Shown in pieces: positions 32,815 to 41,977 of a stretch of 64,000 nt of DNA; position 1 is the first letter of the stretch; each line of letters begins with the position of its first letter. Below the pieces are notes generated by a model that had not been told where the DNA came from, searched no databases, and saw only the letters and a program-made list of their open reading frames with translations. The position numbers and the translations under genes were made by a program. The stretch is taken from contig CP036290.1 in NCBI GenBank assembly GCA_007750655.1, positions 4,588,001-4,652,000 on the forward strand, written 5' to 3'. Source of the stretch: Rohdeia mirabilis. GTDB lineage: Bacteria; Planctomycetota; UBA1135; GCA-002686595.

Positions 32815-35166
32815 ATGGCTCCCCCCGACGCAGATCCGCGCTCCGGCGCGCCCCGGCAGGCCGGAGCCCGGGACGGCGAGGACGGGACCGAAGTGCTCGA
32901 AGGCACGGTCGACCGGGTCACCTTCCACAGCGAGGAGTCCCTCTACACGGTCCTGCGGGTGCGATCCGAGGCCCCGGTGGCCTTCGGCGGGGGCGATCCG
33001 GCCGGGCTGTTCGGCTCCCAGGTCACCGCCGTCGGACCCACGCCCCGGCCCAGCGAAGGCCTGGCGGTGCGGCTGGTCGGCCGCTGGACCGAGCACGCGA
33101 CCCACGGCCGGCAGTTCGAGTTCGAGAGCCTCGAGGTGCGCCCCCCCGAGAACCGGGCCGGGCTCGTGAAGTACCTGGCGTCGAGCGCCTTCCACGGGAT
33201 CGGCGAGACCCTGGCCCGGCGCATCGTCGAGGCGCTCGGCACCGACGCGCTCGAACGCATCCGGACCGACGAGAGCTGCCTGGTCGGCATCAAGGGCCTG
33301 TCGGGCGACGTGGCGGCGGAGCTGGTCGAGACCGTGCGGCGCGAGTTCGGCAGCCACGCGGCGCACGCCTTCCTCGTCGGGCTGGGGCTCGGACCCTGGC
33401 AGGCGGACGCGGCGGTGCGCGCCCTGGGCGAGAACGTCCAGTCGCGGGTGTCCAAGGACCCCTACATCCTCGCGCGCAAGGTCGACGGGATCGGCTTCGT
33501 GGTGGCGGACCGGGCGGCGCGCGAGCTCGGGCTGCCACCGGACGGGATCGAGCGGCGGCGGGCCGCGCTCCTGCACCGACTCGGCGAGGACGTGAGCCAG
33601 GGCCACTGCTTCGCGCCCGCCGACGAGCTGATCGCCACGACGCGCGAGCTGCTGAAGAGCCAGCAGGACGACGCGGCCTTCGTCGAGGCGCTCGACGGGC
33701 TGCGCAAGATGGGCGAGATCGTCATCGACCGCGCCGGCGTGGTCGACGAGGAGGAAGTCGAGGAGACGTCGGACGACCGCTCCGAGGAACCGGCGCTCGG
33801 CACGCTCGCCGTGCAACGGGTCTGGCCGACGCGTCTGTTCCAACACGAACGCGGACTGGCGCGCGGCCTCGTGGCCCTGTCCACCGCCGGCGAGGTCCGG
33901 CCGTGGGCTGACGAACGCGACATCGAACTCGCTGAACGCCGCGCGCGACTCGACCTGTCCGACGAACAGCGCGCCGCGGTGAGCGGCCTTCTGACCCATC
34001 CGGTCTGCGTCCTGACCGGTGGACCCGGCGTGGGCAAGACGACGGTCATGCGCCTCGTCGTCGACCTGGCGCTGTCGACCGGCGCGCGGGTGAAGCTCGC
34101 CTCGCCCACCGGGCGAGCGGCCAAGCGCCTGTCGGAGGCCACCGAGCGCGAAGCCAGCACGATCCACCGCCTGCTCGAACTCGAGCCGGGATCGCGCCGC
34201 TTCAAGCACGGGCCGGACAAGCCCCTGCCGACGGACCTGCTCGTGGTGGACGAGGTCTCGATGCTCGACGTGCGGCTGGCCGACCACCTCGTGCGCGCGC
34301 TCGCGGCGCCGACGCGGGTGATCTTCGTCGGCGATCCGGACCAGCTGCCGTCCGTGGCCGCGGGGCGCGTGCTGGCCGACCTGCTCGACTCGAGCCGCAT
34401 CCCCGTCTTCCGACTGACGCGCATCTACCGCCAGGCCCAGCGCAGCCTGATCGTCACGAACGCGCACCGCATCCTGGCCGGCGAGATCCCCGTCGCGCCG
34501 GAAGCCGTCGTGGAGGGCGAACCCAGCGACTTCTTCTTCTTCCGCACCCAGGGCGAGGAAGCGACCGCGCGGCGCCTGGTGGACGTGGTGGCGAACCGCA
34601 TCCCACGCGCGTTCGGGATCGACTGGAAGAAGGACGTGCAGGTGCTCGCGCCGATGTACCGGGGCGCGTGCGGCGTCGACGCGCTGAACGACCACCTGCG
34701 CGAAGCCGCGGCCAGCACCACCGCGCGCGAGATCGTCGTCCGCGGTCGCCATTGGCGCGTCGGCGACCGCGTCATCCACACGCGCAACGACTACGAGAAG
34801 GACGTGTTCAACGGCGACATGGGCACGATCACGCGCATCGCGCCCGACGGTTCGGCGTTGACCGTCGACTACCCCGACCGCGCCGTGCTCTACGAGGCCA
34901 AGGACCTCGGCGATCTCCAGCCGGCCTTCGCGATCACCGTGCACCGCAGCCAGGGCGGCGAGTTCCCGGCCGTCGTGATGCCGATGGTGCCCCAGCACTT
35001 CGTGATGCTGCAGCGGCACCTGCTGTACACGGCGGTGACGCGCGCCAAGCAGTTGCTGGTACTGGTGGGCGAGCCGCGCGCGCTCGAACTGGCGGTCGCG
35101 AACGCCGAACAGCGCTTCAGGCGCAGCGGGCTGGCGGAGCGGCTGCGGGCGGCGGGTCGGAACTGA
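32815..35166 (+). CDS. recD2: RecD2-type 5'-3' DNA helicase
   Basis: 783 aa superfamily 1B helicase without RecBC partners. N-terminal extension of RecD2 type (EVLEGTVDRVTFHSEESLYTVLRV), then HhH-like repeats (FHGIGETLARRIVEALG, LVGIKGLSGDVAAELVE, VDGIGFVVADRAARELGL). Walker A is GGPGVGKTT with Lys408; Walker B is LLVVDEVSMLD; VGDPDQLPSVAAG and the C-terminal TVHRSQGGEFPAVV and YTAVTRAKQLLVLVG are motifs III, V and VI. Family members act in repair and replication-fork processing. A start at 32815 is consistent with a TAGGAT 10 nt upstream. Confidence 0.94.
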   Translation: MAPPDADPRSGAPRQAGARDGEDGTEVLEGTVDRVTFHSEESLYTVLRVRSEAPVAFGGGDPAGLFGSQVTAVGPTPRPSEGLAVRLVGRWTEHATHGRQFEFESLEVRPPENRAGLVKYLASSAFHGIGETLARRIVEALGTDALERIRTDESCLVGIKGLSGDVAAELVETVRREFGSHAAHAFLVGLGLGPWQADAAVRALGENVQSRVSKDPYILARKVDGIGFVVADRAARELGLPPDGIERRRAALLHRLGEDVSQGHCFAPADELIATTRELLKSQQDDAAFVEALDGLRKMGEIVIDRAGVVDEEEVEETSDDRSEEPALGTLAVQRVWPTRLFQHERGLARGLVALSTAGEVRPWADERDIELAERRARLDLSDEQRAAVSGLLTHPVCVLTGGPGVGKTTVMRLVVDLALSTGARVKLASPTGRAAKRLSEATEREASTIHRLLELEPGSRRFKHGPDKPLPTDLLVVDEVSMLDVRLADHLVRALAAPTRVIFVGDPDQLPSVAAGRVLADLLDSSRIPVFRLTRIYRQAQRSLIVTNAHRILAGEIPVAPEAVVEGEPSDFFFFRTQGEEATARRLVDVVANRIPRAFGIDWKKDVQVLAPMYRGACGVDALNDHLREAAASTTAREIVVRGRHWRVGDRVIHTRNDYEKDVFNGDMGTITRIAPDGSALTVDYPDRAVLYEAKDLGDLQPAFAITVHRSQGGEFPAVVMPMVPQHFVMLQRHLLYTAVTRAKQLLVLVGEPRALELAVANAEQRFRRSGLAERLRAAGRN

Positions 35167-35285
35167 CGACGCCGGGGGCGCCTGGTGCCCGGGCGACCGC
35201 GCCGCGGAATTGAATGCAGTGGGGCCGATCGCGTACACCGGTGCTCCACGTGACGACCACCGGCCGGCTCCGACCGCAGCAGCCC

Positions 35286-35657
35286 ATGAACACCGACCCG
35301 ACGACTCCCGACGCGGACGAGCGCCAGATGGCGATGTTCGCCCACCTCTCGATGCTCTCCTTCTTCCTCACGGGCATCGGGCTCCTGGCCGGCCCCATCG
35401 TCGTCTGGTTGATGAAGAAGGACGAATCAGCCTTCGTCGACGAGAACGGCAAGGAAGCGATCAACTTCGCGATCTCGATCGTGATCTGGAACATCGCCGC
35501 GTTCGTGATGTTCTTCACGGTCATCCTGATCCCGGTCTCCTTCGTGATCTGGATCGGCAGCTCGCTGTTCCTGCTGGTCATGTCGATCGTCGCGGGCCTG
35601 AAGGCGAACGAAGGCACGATCTTCCGCTACCCGCTGACCTTCCGGCTCCTGCGCTAG
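35286..35657 (+). CDS. DUF4870 membrane protein
   Basis: 123 aa. After a short acidic N-terminus there are three hydrophobic segments (about residues 20-42, 64-84 and 85-107). ARMAMFAHLSML-like start, the GLLAGPIVVWLMKKDESAFVDENGKEAINF core and the IFRYPLTFRLLR end are diagnostic of DUF4870 (Tic20-like) small membrane proteins. Function unknown. An in-frame start at 35214 is possible but would add a basic tail not seen in the family. Confidence 0.85.
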   Translation: MNTDPTTPDADERQMAMFAHLSMLSFFLTGIGLLAGPIVVWLMKKDESAFVDENGKEAINFAISIVIWNIAAFVMFFTVILIPVSFVIWIGSSLFLLVMSIVAGLKANEGTIFRYPLTFRLLR

Positions 35658-35670
35658 GGGCCCGACCGGC

Positions 35671-35680
35671 GGGGGGGGGG
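35671..35680 (+). repeat. Homopolymer run of ten G
   Basis: Ten consecutive G residues in the intergenic region between the DUF4870 gene and the hybrid kinase, about 130 nt upstream of the kinase start. Such tracts can slip during replication. Confidence 0.8.
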
Positions 35681-35798
35681 CGGCCCCGGACGCCGCCGCG
35701 CGGTTGGCCGCCGGGGCACCGGTCCCAAGAGCGGGGAGGATCGGTGGCGACGCGCCGAATGACTTGGGTTCGGCGCGCCCACGTGGCGATCGGCGAGC

Positions 35799-35803
35799 AG
35801 GAG
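35799..35803 (+). promoter_or_regulatory. Shine-Dalgarno AGGAG deciding the kinase start
   Basis: AGGAG ends 9 nt before the ATG at 35813. The earlier in-frame ATG at 35759 has no such site. Confidence 0.65.
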
Positions 35804-35812
35804 AACCTCGCC

Positions 35813-37492
35813 ATGCAACCTGCCCCGCTACCGCTCTCGGAACCCGAACGCCTTGCCGCGCTCTCTCGCTACCAAGTCCTCGACACCGGTCCCGAACCGA
35901 GTTTCGACGACCTGACCCGTCTCGCCTCCCAGCTGTGCGACACGCCGATCGCTCTGGTCAGCCTGATCGATGCCGAGCGCCAGTGGTTCAAGTCGCGCGT
36001 CGGTCTCGACGCCACCGAGACCCCGAGGGATCTGGCGTTCTGCGCCCATGCGATCCTCGACAAGGACGAAGTCATGGTCGTACCCGATGCGCGGCTCGAC
36101 TCGCGCTTCGCAGACAACCCGCTCGTGGAAGGGCCGCCGAACGTGCGCTTCTACGCCGGCGTGCCCTTGGTCGAGTCGGACGGGCACGCGCTGGGCACCC
36201 TGTGCGTGATCGACACCGTCGCGCGCGAACTGACCGATGACCAGCTCGACGTGCTGCGCGTCCTCGGCCGCCAGGTCGTCAGCCAGCTCGAGCTGCGCCG
36301 CCGCAACCGCGAACTGCGCGCTGCGGAACGCTTGGCGCAGATGGCTGCCGAGTCGCGCGCCAGCTTCATGGTCGACATGAGCCGCGAGATCCGGACGCCT
36401 CTGGGAGCCGTGTTGGGCTTCTCCGAACTGCTCTCCGAAGCGCCGGGCCTGCCGCCCGGCGCCCGCGAACTCGTCAAGACGATCGCCCGCAACGGCCGCC
36501 ACCTCGGAGCGCTGGTCGGCGACGTCCTCGATCTCTCGAAGATCGAATCCGGCCAGCTGCGAATCGCGTCCGCCCCCGTCGACCTTCGCGAACTGGTCGA
36601 GGAACAGGTCGAACTCCAGCGCTCCCACGCGGAAGCCAAGGGGCTCGAGCTCAGCATCTCCTACGGCACGTCCGTTCCCGCCACGATCGTCTGCGACCGC
36701 TCGCGGCTGCGTCAGATCCTGCGCAACCTGATCGACAACGCCGTCAAGGCGACCGAACAGGGGCGCGTCCAGGTGCTCCTGCGCGGCATTCGTGGAACCG
36801 ATGCCCAGCCCGTTCTCGAGTGCGAAGTACGGGACACGGGGGCCGGCATCGAGAGCGAGCGCCTGGTCGCGATCTTCGAGCCCTTCCGCATCGCGGAGCC
36901 CGGAAGGAACGCGCGTTTCGGCGGCACGGGGCTGGGCCTCACGGTCTCGCGCCAGCTGGCGGAGGCGATGGGTGGGAAGCTCGAAGTGCGCTCGACTCCG
37001 GGCAACGGCAGTTCGTTCATCCTGAAGCTCCCCATGCGGGCGCTGGAGGAGGCGACGGGTGATCTCGAGAGCGGCAGCGCGCCGCCGTCGACGAGTCGCC
37101 TCGAGTCCGCTCGCGTGCTCGTGGTCGACGACATGCCGGACAACCGACTCCTCGTTCGCCACATGCTCGGCCGCGTGGGCGCCGACGTGCGCTGCGCGGC
37201 GAGCGGCACGATCGCGCTGCAGATGCTCAAGAAGTCGCCCGACGTGGACGTGGTCCTGATGGACCTCTCGATGCCGGTTCTCAACGGGTACGAGACCTTG
37301 TCGTTGTTGCGAGCGCGCGGCTTCGACCGCCCGGTCGTGGCACTGACGGCCTCGGCGAGCGCGGACGATCGCGAGGCGTGCATGGCGGCGGGCTTCGACG
37401 CCTACCTCACCCGTCCGATCGATCGGAGCGCCCTCGAATCGACCCTCGAGAACCTCTTGGGCGACGACTCGAACGAGCGGCTGGCTGCCTGA
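35813..37492 (+). CDS. Hybrid sensor kinase-like protein lacking the phospho-acceptor histidine
   Basis: 559 aa. Residues about 15-165 are a GAF domain (LASQLCDTPIALVSLIDAERQWFKS type). Residues about 180-245 form a HisKA-like dimerisation helix whose H-box reads MSREIRTPL, with Arg191 where the histidine belongs. The HATPase domain (about 285-400) is intact: LIDNAVKAT (N box), DTGAGIESE (G1) and GGTGLGLTVSRQL (G2). The C-terminal receiver (about 430-545) has VVDD, the phospho-acceptor Asp484 in MDLSMP, and ALTAS, but the conserved Lys is Arg534 (YLTRPID). It is cytoplasmic, with no transmembrane segment. I infer that it cannot autophosphorylate in the usual way. Confidence 0.85.
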   Translation: MQPAPLPLSEPERLAALSRYQVLDTGPEPSFDDLTRLASQLCDTPIALVSLIDAERQWFKSRVGLDATETPRDLAFCAHAILDKDEVMVVPDARLDSRFADNPLVEGPPNVRFYAGVPLVESDGHALGTLCVIDTVARELTDDQLDVLRVLGRQVVSQLELRRRNRELRAAERLAQMAAESRASFMVDMSREIRTPLGAVLGFSELLSEAPGLPPGARELVKTIARNGRHLGALVGDVLDLSKIESGQLRIASAPVDLRELVEEQVELQRSHAEAKGLELSISYGTSVPATIVCDRSRLRQILRNLIDNAVKATEQGRVQVLLRGIRGTDAQPVLECEVRDTGAGIESERLVAIFEPFRIAEPGRNARFGGTGLGLTVSRQLAEAMGGKLEVRSTPGNGSSFILKLPMRALEEATGDLESGSAPPSTSRLESARVLVVDDMPDNRLLVRHMLGRVGADVRCAASGTIALQMLKKSPDVDVVLMDLSMPVLNGYETLSLLRARGFDRPVVALTASASADDREACMAAGFDAYLTRPIDRSALESTLENLLGDDSNERLAA

Positions 37493-37520
37493 CGACTGGC
37501 GATCCGTCGAGGCGCGTCGC

Positions 37521-37835
37521 TCACCGCGGGATCGCGCTCACCAACAACAGGACGACGATCAGCGCGACGAGCGCCAGGACGAGCCAGCGCGGCCACGCCC
37601 GTGGAGGATCGACGAGCTGCTCGAACTCCTCGAACGTGTCGGGCACCGCGGGACCGCCGTCGGGGCCTTCGGGCTCGGGCAGATCGAGGTCGTCGTAGGC
37701 GGTCGCCTCGGACCAGCCGGTGGTGTCGTCGGAGCCGCACTCGCGACAGGCCAGCGCGCCCACCTTCACCTCGGACCCACAGACCGGGCACGTGAACCAG
37801 TCGGCGGGCGGTCGGGGTCGGCGGCGGCGGAACAC
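37521..37835 (-). CDS. Zinc-ribbon single-pass membrane protein
   Basis: 104 aa from a GTG start. The N-terminus carries a CPVC...CREC zinc ribbon (residues about 16-35), the middle is acidic and Pro-rich, and the C-terminus is one transmembrane helix (WLVLALVALIVVLLLVSAI), giving a tail-anchored topology with the ribbon in the cytoplasm. I do not recognise a named family. TAGGAT lies 6 nt before the GTG. Confidence 0.72.
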   Translation of the reverse strand: MFRRRRPRPPADWFTCPVCGSEVKVGALACRECGSDDTTGWSEATAYDDLDLPEPEGPDGGPAVPDTFEEFEQLVDPPRAWPRWLVLALVALIVVLLLVSAIPR

Positions 37836-37841
37836 GGACGC

Positions 37842-37847
37842 ATCCTA
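37842..37847 (-). promoter_or_regulatory. -10 element (TAGGAT) 6 nt before the GTG at 37835
   Basis: On the minus strand TAGGAT is followed by 6 nt and a GTG start, predicting a leaderless mRNA with a GTG first codon. It is divergent from the M3 peptidase promoter. Confidence 0.5.
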
Positions 37848-37928
37848 GTCCGCGGCCGAGCTCGTCGAACCGAGCGCACCGCGGACGGACGAAGGCGCTG
37901 GCGGCTGGCGGCATCCTCGCACCCGGCC

Positions 37929-37934
37929 TAGGCT
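37929..37934 (+). promoter_or_regulatory. -10 element (TAGGCT) 7 nt before the M3 peptidase start
   Basis: TAGGCT, 7 nt, then ATG at 37942. Predicts a leaderless mRNA. Confidence 0.5.
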
Positions 37935-37941
37935 CGTCCGC

Positions 37942-40011
37942 ATGATCGAGCCCACGACCGCTGCCCGCCCCCTCGCCGCCGACAACCCGTTCGCCGCTCC
38001 GAGCACCCTGGATCACGGAACGCCGCGCTTCGACCGGATCGCGGACGAGCACTTCCGGCCCGCGCTGCTCGCGGGTCTCGAGGAACGCGCCGAGGAAGTG
38101 CGCGCGATCGCGACGAGCGCGGAGGCGCCCACGTTCGCGAACACGATCGAGGCGCTCGAGCGGTGCGGACGGCTGCTCGCGCGCACCAGCGCCGTGTTCT
38201 CGAGCCTGTGCGCCACGGACGTGAACCCGGCGCGGCAGGAGCTGCAGACCGAGCTGGCACCGCTCTTCGCGGCGGCGAGCGACGCGATCTGGATGGACGC
38301 CGAGCTGTTCGCGCGCGTCGAAGCCGTGCACGCGGACCGTGCGAGTCTCGCGGACGCCGAGCAGCGCCGCCTGGTCGAGCGCTACCACACCCTGTTCGTG
38401 CGCCGCGGTGCGCGCCTCGACGCGGTGGCCCAGGAGCGGATGCGCGCGATCAACTCCGAGCTGTCGTCGCTGTCCACCGCGTTCAACGAGCACCTGCGGG
38501 CCGAGACGAACGACCTGGCGTTGTTGGTCGAGACCGAGGCGGAACTGGCGGGCCTGTCGAAGGGCGCGATCTCGGCGGCGGCGGACGCGGCGCGTGCGGC
38601 GGGCCACGAGTCGGGCTTCCTGATCGGCATCGAGCTGCCGACCTCTCAGGGCGCGCTGGGCCAGTTGGCCGACCGCGCCGTGCGCCAACGCCTGTTCGAG
38701 GCCGCCAGCGCCCGTGGCTCGCGCGGCAACGCGCACGACACGCGCGCTCTGGCGATCCGCATGGCGACGCTGCGGGCCGAGCGCGCGAAGCTGCTCGGCG
38801 CGAAGAACCACGCCGAGTACGTGCTCGCCGACGAGATGGCCGGCACGCCGGAAGCGGTCCAAGAGATGCTCGCCGGGCTGATCCCGCGCATCGTCGCCCG
38901 CGCCGAGGAGGAAGAGCGCGACCTGCGCGCCCGCTTCGCCACCACGAACCCGGGCGCCGAGCTCGAACCCTGGGACTGGGCGAAAGTGGCCGAAGAGGTG
39001 CGCGCCGAGCGCTTCGATCTCGACGACGACGAGGTGCGCCAGTACTTCCCGCTGCGCCGCGTGCTCGAGGACGGCGTATTCTTCATGGCGCGCGAGCTGT
39101 ACGGCATCGAGATGCGCGAGCGCACCGACCTGCCCGTGTACCACCCGGACGTGCGCGCCTGGGAGGTTCTCGAGGAGGACGGCACGACGATCGGCCTGTT
39201 CTACGGCGACTACTTCGCGCGGGCGAGCAAGCGCGGCGGCGCGTGGATGACGAGTTTCGCCGAGCAGAGCACGCTGCACGAGCAACTGCCGCTGGTCGTC
39301 AACGTCATGAACGTGCCGAAGCCGGGCGCGGGGCAGGAGGCGCTGCTGTCGTTCGACCAGGTCACGACGATGTTCCACGAGTTCGGCCACGCGCTGCACG
39401 GCCTCTTGAGCAGCGTGCGCCACCCGCTGCTGTCGGGCACGAGCGTGCCGCGCGACTTCGTCGAGTTCCCCTCGCAGCTGCACGAGGACTTCGCGTTCGA
39501 CCCGCGCGTGCTCGAACGCTGCGCCGTGCACCACGAGACCGGCGCACCGTTGCCGACCGAGTTCGTCGAGAAGATCCGCGCCGCGCGCGCCTACGGACAG
39601 GGTTTCGACGCCTTCGAGTACGTGGCCGCCGCGTCGCTGGACCTGGCGTGGCACACGCTCGCGCCGGGCGCGGTCGTCGAGGACGCCGAAGCCTTCGAGA
39701 AGTCGGCGCTCGAGCACCTCGGCCTCGCGCACCCGCTGATCCCGCCGCGCTACCGCACCTGCTACTTCGCGCACATCTTCGCGGGTGGCTACGCGGCCGG
39801 TTACTACGCCTACCTGTGGAGCGAGGCCCTGGCCGCCGACGGTTTCGCCGGCATGCAGGAAGCGGGCGGCATGGTGCGCGAAGCCGGCCGACGCGCGCGC
39901 GAGGCGGTGCTCGGTCGCGGCCTGACGCTCGAGCCGATGGACATGTACCGCGCGTTCCGCGGTCGCGAGTTGGACACGGCACCGCTGCTCGAGCGGCGCG
40001 GGTTGGCGTAG
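37942..40011 (+). CDS. M3-family oligopeptidase (oligopeptidase A / PrlC type)
   Basis: 689 aa zinc metallopeptidase that degrades peptides, normally in the cytoplasm; no signal peptide is present. The zinc-binding HEFGH motif is at His479-His483 (MFHEFGHALHGLL), with the third ligand Glu expected in the following helix (FVEFPSQLHEDF). The N-terminal helical half (FDRIADEHFRPALLAGLEE) matches OpdA/Dcp. The C-terminal segment YKTCYFAHIFAGGYAAGYYAYLWSE-like is the M3 end region. Length is normal for the family. Confidence 0.92.
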   Translation: MIEPTTAARPLAADNPFAAPSTLDHGTPRFDRIADEHFRPALLAGLEERAEEVRAIATSAEAPTFANTIEALERCGRLLARTSAVFSSLCATDVNPARQELQTELAPLFAAASDAIWMDAELFARVEAVHADRASLADAEQRRLVERYHTLFVRRGARLDAVAQERMRAINSELSSLSTAFNEHLRAETNDLALLVETEAELAGLSKGAISAAADAARAAGHESGFLIGIELPTSQGALGQLADRAVRQRLFEAASARGSRGNAHDTRALAIRMATLRAERAKLLGAKNHAEYVLADEMAGTPEAVQEMLAGLIPRIVARAEEEERDLRARFATTNPGAELEPWDWAKVAEEVRAERFDLDDDEVRQYFPLRRVLEDGVFFMARELYGIEMRERTDLPVYHPDVRAWEVLEEDGTTIGLFYGDYFARASKRGGAWMTSFAEQSTLHEQLPLVVNVMNVPKPGAGQEALLSFDQVTTMFHEFGHALHGLLSSVRHPLLSGTSVPRDFVEFPSQLHEDFAFDPRVLERCAVHHETGAPLPTEFVEKIRAARAYGQGFDAFEYVAAASLDLAWHTLAPGAVVEDAEAFEKSALEHLGLAHPLIPPRYRTCYFAHIFAGGYAAGYYAYLWSEALAADGFAGMQEAGGMVREAGRRAREAVLGRGLTLEPMDMYRAFRGRELDTAPLLERRGLA

Positions 40012-40030
40012 CGTCCGGAGCGCGCGTCTC

Positions 40031-40561
40031 GTGAGCACCGCTCTCCTCGAACGCGAACTGGCCGACTGGGACGGCCGCTCGAAAGCGGCGATCGAGTCCA
40101 TCTACGAGCGCTCCAAGGAGCGCCGCGGCTTCGTCGCGGCGGTGATCGCACTCGCGGTGCGCGTCGAGTTCGCGGTCGGAGCGACCTGGCTCCTGAAGCG
40201 TCACCTCGAGGACGGCGGGAAGCTGGTGCCCGCCCAGTCCGACAGGCTCTTCGAACACCTCGGCGCGCTCGAGGCCTGGGAGGCGCGACTGCACGTGCTG
40301 CAGTCGCTCCCGCACCTGCGCATCCGCGAGGCGCACGTGCCCGCGGTCGAGCGGCTCGCTCGCGACGGGATCGCGTCCGAACGCCCCTTCGTCCGCGCCT
40401 GGGCGTACAGCGGATTCTGCGAACTCGCGAACGAGTACCCCGAGTTCACCGCGGAGGCCGAGCGTCTGCTCGAGCAGGCCCGCGGCGACGAGGCGGCTTC
40501 GGTGCGCGCGCGCGTGCGGCGGATCGAGAAGGCGCGGGCGAAGCGGCGCCGGTCGGAGTAG
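40031..40561 (+). CDS. HEAT-like helical repeat protein
   Basis: 176 aa from a GTG start, 19 nt after the M3 peptidase stop and probably co-transcribed. All-helical, with short repeats of HEAT type (LGALEAWEARLHVLQSLPHL, ERPFVRAWAYSGFCELANEYP, VRARVRRIEKARAK). The C-terminus is very basic. No catalytic motif. Likely a protein-interaction scaffold; partner unknown. Confidence 0.68.
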   Translation: MSTALLERELADWDGRSKAAIESIYERSKERRGFVAAVIALAVRVEFAVGATWLLKRHLEDGGKLVPAQSDRLFEHLGALEAWEARLHVLQSLPHLRIREAHVPAVERLARDGIASERPFVRAWAYSGFCELANEYPEFTAEAERLLEQARGDEAASVRARVRRIEKARAKRRRSE

Positions 40562-40585
40562 GCGTCGGCGGCGCCGCGCCGGTGG

Positions 40586-41935
40586 TCACTCGCGCTCGAT
40601 CGTCGAGCCGGGTGGGCCGGCGACGAAGGTGAAGGAAGGGCCCGGCTCGGGCCACTTCTTCAATGCTTCGAGGGAGAAGGCTGCCGGCTGAGGATCCGCA
40701 AAGAGAGTGTCCGGTCGCTCCGGCGCAGACGTGTTCTGCAATTCATCGAGAGAGGCGACGATGCTCCATTCAGCTTCGACCGACTGCGATGGATCGAAAG
40801 CATAGGTGAGGCCGGGCACGAGCACCCAAGCTGGGCCGCGGCCGACACCCAACGGACACCGGATGCTGTACCAAGCCGCTTGCTCCTCGGAGACACCGAA
40901 CCGCGTCAACGCAGGCGGACGCGGAGGCGGCGTAATTCCGCTGTAGCCATTGACCGGGAAGACGATGGCCCGCGGATGGGGCTCGTGGAGCTGCCACCCC
41001 CACAGGCAGCCGCCGAGTGCGCGCGTGGCAACTGTCTTGGGCGTCGCCGGCTCCGCTGTGAACGGCTCACAGACGACGAACGTCGTCACGGGCCCGTCAG
41101 GATCCACGTGGAATCCGACAAGTACGAGTTCGTACGCGCCTGGGTCGAGAAAGCACGTGGCGGTGAAGTGCGTGGCAGCGCGATCGCGACCGGTCGTCGA
41201 GAGCACGCGCACGGGAGCGGCGATCGGCGTTCCTTCGGGATCAATGGCGTCGAACGGGCCCACGACGCACGCAAGGAGCGTCGCAGTGATCCCCACGACC
41301 TCCGGTGGAAGCTCGACGCTGAACGCCGTCGAGTGGCTCGCGACCAACTCGATCGGCTGATCGACCGTGACGACGCCATCGGTCAGTTCGAACCTGAATT
41401 GCTCGAGGCCCCCGACCACTTCGATTCGTGTTTCACTGCCCAGTTCGGGCCAGGAGTACAGATGAGGAACCGCGCGGTACTTTCCCGGCGGCAAGGGGCC
41501 GATGGACACGTGGCCCGCTGTCGGACTCACATGCCTGCGCGGTTCGAGGCTTCCCGGTCCTTGCGTCCCTCCCAGCCGCGTAATCGTCAGACCAAACTTC
41601 GAGTTGCTCCGATCGAAGAGAACGCGCTCCATCTCGAGGTCGCGCTCGCCGTTCACGAAGACGGGGCATGAGAACTCGAGCGTGCACGCGGGGTGGCCGA
41701 TGCCGGCGGGCGAGCTCTCGACCACAGCCTCGCGTGGCGTCGCGGGCGTGATTCCGTCAGTCACGGCCAACTGCACGGACGTCGGCTCGACTGGCGAGGA
41801 TGCACGGTCCACACCTTCGTCGCCGACCTCCACGTTCACGAGCGACGCGCCTTCGCCGTTCAAGAGAGCGGGCGTGACGACGACAGCGACCGCAACGACG
41901 ACCACCGCGAGCACGACGAACAGGAGCGAGCGCAT
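40586..41935 (-). CDS. Membrane-anchored or exported protein of unknown function
   Basis: 449 aa. The N-terminus is one hydrophobic segment (LLFVVLAVVVVAVAVVVTPALL), either an uncleaved anchor or a signal peptide. The rest is beta-rich, with carboxypeptidase-regulatory-like phrases (GHVSIGPLPPGKYRAVP, FLDPGAYELVLVGFHVD) typical of prealbumin-like folds that line up as two or three modules. Base composition is visibly less GC-rich than its neighbours, which could indicate recent acquisition or relaxed selection. I recognise no family for the whole protein. Confidence 0.65.
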   Translation of the reverse strand: MRSLLFVVLAVVVVAVAVVVTPALLNGEGASLVNVEVGDEGVDRASSPVEPTSVQLAVTDGITPATPREAVVESSPAGIGHPACTLEFSCPVFVNGERDLEMERVLFDRSNSKFGLTITRLGGTQGPGSLEPRRHVSPTAGHVSIGPLPPGKYRAVPHLYSWPELGSETRIEVVGGLEQFRFELTDGVVTVDQPIELVASHSTAFSVELPPEVVGITATLLACVVGPFDAIDPEGTPIAAPVRVLSTTGRDRAATHFTATCFLDPGAYELVLVGFHVDPDGPVTTFVVCEPFTAEPATPKTVATRALGGCLWGWQLHEPHPRAIVFPVNGYSGITPPPRPPALTRFGVSEEQAAWYSIRCPLGVGRGPAWVLVPGLTYAFDPSQSVEAEWSIVASLDELQNTSAPERPDTLFADPQPAAFSLEALKKWPEPGPSFTFVAGPPGSTIERE

Positions 41936-41977
41936 GGGCCCCCTAGCTGGATTCGCCGCTGGGGTCGCAGGTCTCGC

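Noticed and set aside
40586..41935. Horizontal transfer of the less GC-rich gene next to rarA
   Set aside because: The composition shift is modest and there are no flanking repeats, integrase or other mobility signs.
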